Below are positions 32,280-33,570 of a stretch of 33,570 nt of DNA, piece by piece. The DNA is from Clostridiales bacterium. GTDB lineage: Bacteria > Bacillota > Limnochordia > Darwinibacteriales > B1SED10-159. Within the stretch, counting starts at the first letter, position 1. Each line of letters starts with the position of its first letter. The stretch lies in the NCBI GenBank assembly GCA_003559095.1, contig PWMW01000421.1, positions 1-33,570 on the forward strand, in the 5' to 3' direction. Under the pieces are notes generated by a model, which was given only the letters and a program-made list of their open reading frames with translations, did no database searches and had not been told where the DNA came from. The position numbers and the translations under genes are program-made.

Positions 32280-32294
32280 TGTGACTTTGTCACA
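32280..32294. promoter_or_regulatory. Palindrome upstream of the DUF302 gene
   Basis: TGTGAC-TTT-GTCACA is a perfect 15-bp palindrome, 96 bases upstream of the DUF302 start. It resembles a CRP/FNR-type site, but the central spacing is one base short (TGTGA-N5-TCACA). It may be a regulator site; the -10 box of this gene is not certain. Confidence 0.5.
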
Positions 32295-32318
32295 CAGTGT
32301 TTAGGAATTTGTGGGCAA

Positions 32319-32362
32319 CGGCCACTGCGCCGGGGGATCAATTACCGGTGACGCAGTGGCCG
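32319..32362 (-). terminator. Hairpin downstream of the MerR gene
   Basis: CGGCCACTGCG and CGCAGTGGCCG (32319-32329 and 32352-32362) form an 11-bp perfect stem with a 22-base loop. There is no T-run on either side, so it may be a weak terminator or 3-prime stabiliser. Confidence 0.5.
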
Positions 32363-32374
32363 GCCCTTCGTTGG

Positions 32375-33340
32375 TTATCTGGCTGTGACAGGGGCTAACA
32401 GGGTCAGATGAAACCGGCCAACGGTGGAATCCGGGTCGGGGCTGGGAATATGCTCTTCCAAACACGGCCGCTGATCATCCAGCTGCCACTGGCTGTGCGT
32501 CTGCAAAGCCTTCGTCAAGGCCTGCCATGATTCGTAGATCTCGGGACTGCTGTCCAGGGCTGCGTAGGTACCGCCTGGAAGCAGCTTTTCTTGGAAAGGT
32601 TGGGGGATTTCTACACCCTGGGGGATAGAGATACAGGTTCCCCATCCGTACTCCATGGCACCAGGTTTGTAAGGTGTTGTGTTGTAACCGAAAATCCGAG
32701 CCGTACCCTGAAGACGATTGTCTTCGATCCACGCCCAGAGGGGATCTAACGCTTTCTCCTCGGGTTGACTGTCGAAAACCTCATGGGCCGCACTGCGCAT
32801 GGGATACATGGTGACTATACGAAAGGAACTGCCCTTGCCTTGAACCGAATGCATCACACATTCCTCCTTGGAATCTCGGGACGTCACCGCAGTCTGCAGG
32901 AGATGGACCAGGCTCTCGTCATTCGGTACCCGGCAGCTGAACGCCGAAGCATTGACTGCACCAGGCCCAGTGCTAAAGCTTGCCGTCGCGCTTTCCACCC
33001 GCCGCAGGAGCTGGTGCAGGCCTTCTATGTGCAGCTGCAGTTGCGCAGCCTCTGCGGCCAGCACGTCTAGGTGGCGGCGCAAGACCGCGGCTGTACAAGA
33101 TGGTGTAGGATCGCCCACAATGCGCTGAATATCCGCCAGCGGAATGTGGAAACGGCGCAGCAGGGCTATGAGCTGAATGCGAGTCACCATCATCTGGGTA
33201 TACCGGCGCCAGCCTGATTCGGGATCCCTTTCGCTGGTAATCAGGCCTTTGCTTTCCCAGTGCCGCAGGGTACGGCTGGTGATCTGCAATCTTTCAGTTA
33301 CAGTCTGGATGGAGACGTATTCTGCTTGAACCGTGAGCAT
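32375..33340 (-). CDS. MerR family regulator with GyrI-like effector domain
   Basis: This activator or repressor has about 321 residues. The N-terminal winged helix is typical: VSIQTVTERLQITSRTLRHWESKGLI, then SGWRRYTQMMVTRIQLIALLRRFHIPLADIQRIV, with a dimerisation helix (about 85-130, Leu/His/Gln rich). A linker is followed by a C-terminal domain with ALDPLWAWIEDNR and the AraC/GyrI-like effector-binding pattern, which binds small hydrophobic or cationic compounds, as in BmrR. ATG 33340 has AAGGAGG five to six bases upstream; the frame opens at 33379. The promoter upstream has MerR spacing and a palindrome, so it is probably autoregulated. Its direct target may also be the downstream DUF302 gene. 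Confidence 0.91.
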   Translation of the reverse strand: MLTVQAEYVSIQTVTERLQITSRTLRHWESKGLITSERDPESGWRRYTQMMVTRIQLIALLRRFHIPLADIQRIVGDPTPSCTAAVLRRHLDVLAAEAAQLQLHIEGLHQLLRRVESATASFSTGPGAVNASAFSCRVPNDESLVHLLQTAVTSRDSKEECVMHSVQGKGSSFRIVTMYPMRSAAHEVFDSQPEEKALDPLWAWIEDNRLQGTARIFGYNTTPYKPGAMEYGWGTCISIPQGVEIPQPFQEKLLPGGTYAALDSSPEIYESWQALTKALQTHSQWQLDDQRPCLEEHIPSPDPDSTVGRFHLTLLAPVTAR

Positions 33341-33381
33341 GGTTAACCTCCTTCCGCGGTTGTTATCGTCCTCTTGCACTC

Positions 33382-33412
33382 AGTATAGCAGTTGACGTCG
33401 CGTCAAGAGCAA
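33382..33412 (-). promoter_or_regulatory. MerR-type promoter with operator in a 19-bp spacer
   Basis: On the minus strand TTGCTC (33407-33412) and TATACT (33382-33387) are separated by 19 bases, longer than normal and diagnostic of MerR promoters. The spacer contains the perfect repeat TTGAC-N5-GTCAA (33392-33406). The regulator would untwist this DNA to activate its own gene. Confidence 0.82.
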
Positions 33413-33570
33413 CAGCTATTTTACCAGAAGATATGTCAGGCGGCGCATGGACCTCTGACCGGGCGCTGAGATGCCGGCATGTACTGTGGTGGGGCCGGAG
33501 ACGGGTACGGCTGCGCTGGCTTACCGCTGTCTTCTGGAGTTTACTTTCCAGAGGGGTAACGTGTTTTCCT
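33413..33570. other. Window end, no supported gene
   Basis: No gene or family motif is seen here. A hairpin, TCTGGA with TCCAGA, occurs near 33534-33553. It may be part of a leader or terminator of a neighbour outside the window. Confidence 0.3.

Overview
The window reads as part of a Bacillota (Firmicutes) chromosome. Nearly every gene has a strong AGGAGG-type Shine-Dalgarno site. TTG and GTG starts are common, sigma-A-like promoters and intrinsic terminators are easy to find, and a T-box leader controls an aminoacyl-tRNA synthetase. A flavodiiron protein and a ferredoxin-like aldo/keto reductase suggest an anaerobe or microaerobe, and many sugar-processing genes suggest a saccharolytic fermenter. 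The moderately high GC would fit a deep-branching clostridia- or Limnochordia-like lineage, but that placement is only a guess.

Layout. 1-2950: amidohydrolase/deacetylase, RidA and a D-serine dehydratase/D-threonine aldolase-like PLP enzyme, closed by a terminator. 3.2-7.9 kb: L-rhamnose catabolism (class II aldolase, RhaI-type isomerase, rhamnulokinase) plus a Gfo/Idh/MocA oxidoreductase. 8.0-9.2 kb: two coupled genes of unknown function on the minus strand with their own promoter. 9.5-15.5 kb: a tight operon of GH36 alpha-galactosidase, metallophosphoesterase and GH38 alpha-mannosidase. 15.7-16.9 kb: a minus-strand gpx-ohrR peroxide-response operon with a clear promoter and operator. 16.9-18.0 kb: two uncharacterised minus-strand genes. 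18.2-20.7 kb: fructokinase and GH32 sucrose/fructan hydrolase. 20.8-25.3 kb: nitroreductase, a DUF134 regulator, Fe-S aldo/keto reductase, AEC permease and a second Gfo/Idh/MocA enzyme. 25.4-26.7 kb: flavodiiron protein with its own promoter. 26.8-27.6 kb: sugar-phosphate isomerase/epimerase-like protein (minus). 27.9-28.2 kb: two 36-codon small ORFs followed by a terminator. 28.2-29.97 kb: archaeal-type AspRS (minus) behind a T-box leader. 30.0-30.3 kb: a degenerate 13-bp tandem repeat. 30.5-31.5 kb: an exported Ntn-hydrolase. 31.7-33.4 kb: an exported DUF302 protein and a MerR regulator with a textbook MerR-type promoter.

How the parts work together. Most operons feed plant or microbial glycans (galactosides, mannosides, sucrose/fructans, rhamnose) into glycolysis. 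The first operon may salvage N-acyl-D-amino acids, with RidA clearing the enamine released by the PLP enzyme. The gpx-ohrR operon, flavodiiron protein and nitroreductase look like oxidative-stress functions.

The most unusual element is the T-box. One Stem I carries an apparent AAC (Asn) specifier in front of two successive T-box/terminator modules, upstream of an AspRS that looks non-discriminating. This points to control of Asn-tRNA(Asn) synthesis by the transamidation route through a two-checkpoint leader. No transporter for the sugar operons, no gatCAB, no CRISPR array, no tRNA or rRNA gene and no intact mobile element was seen.
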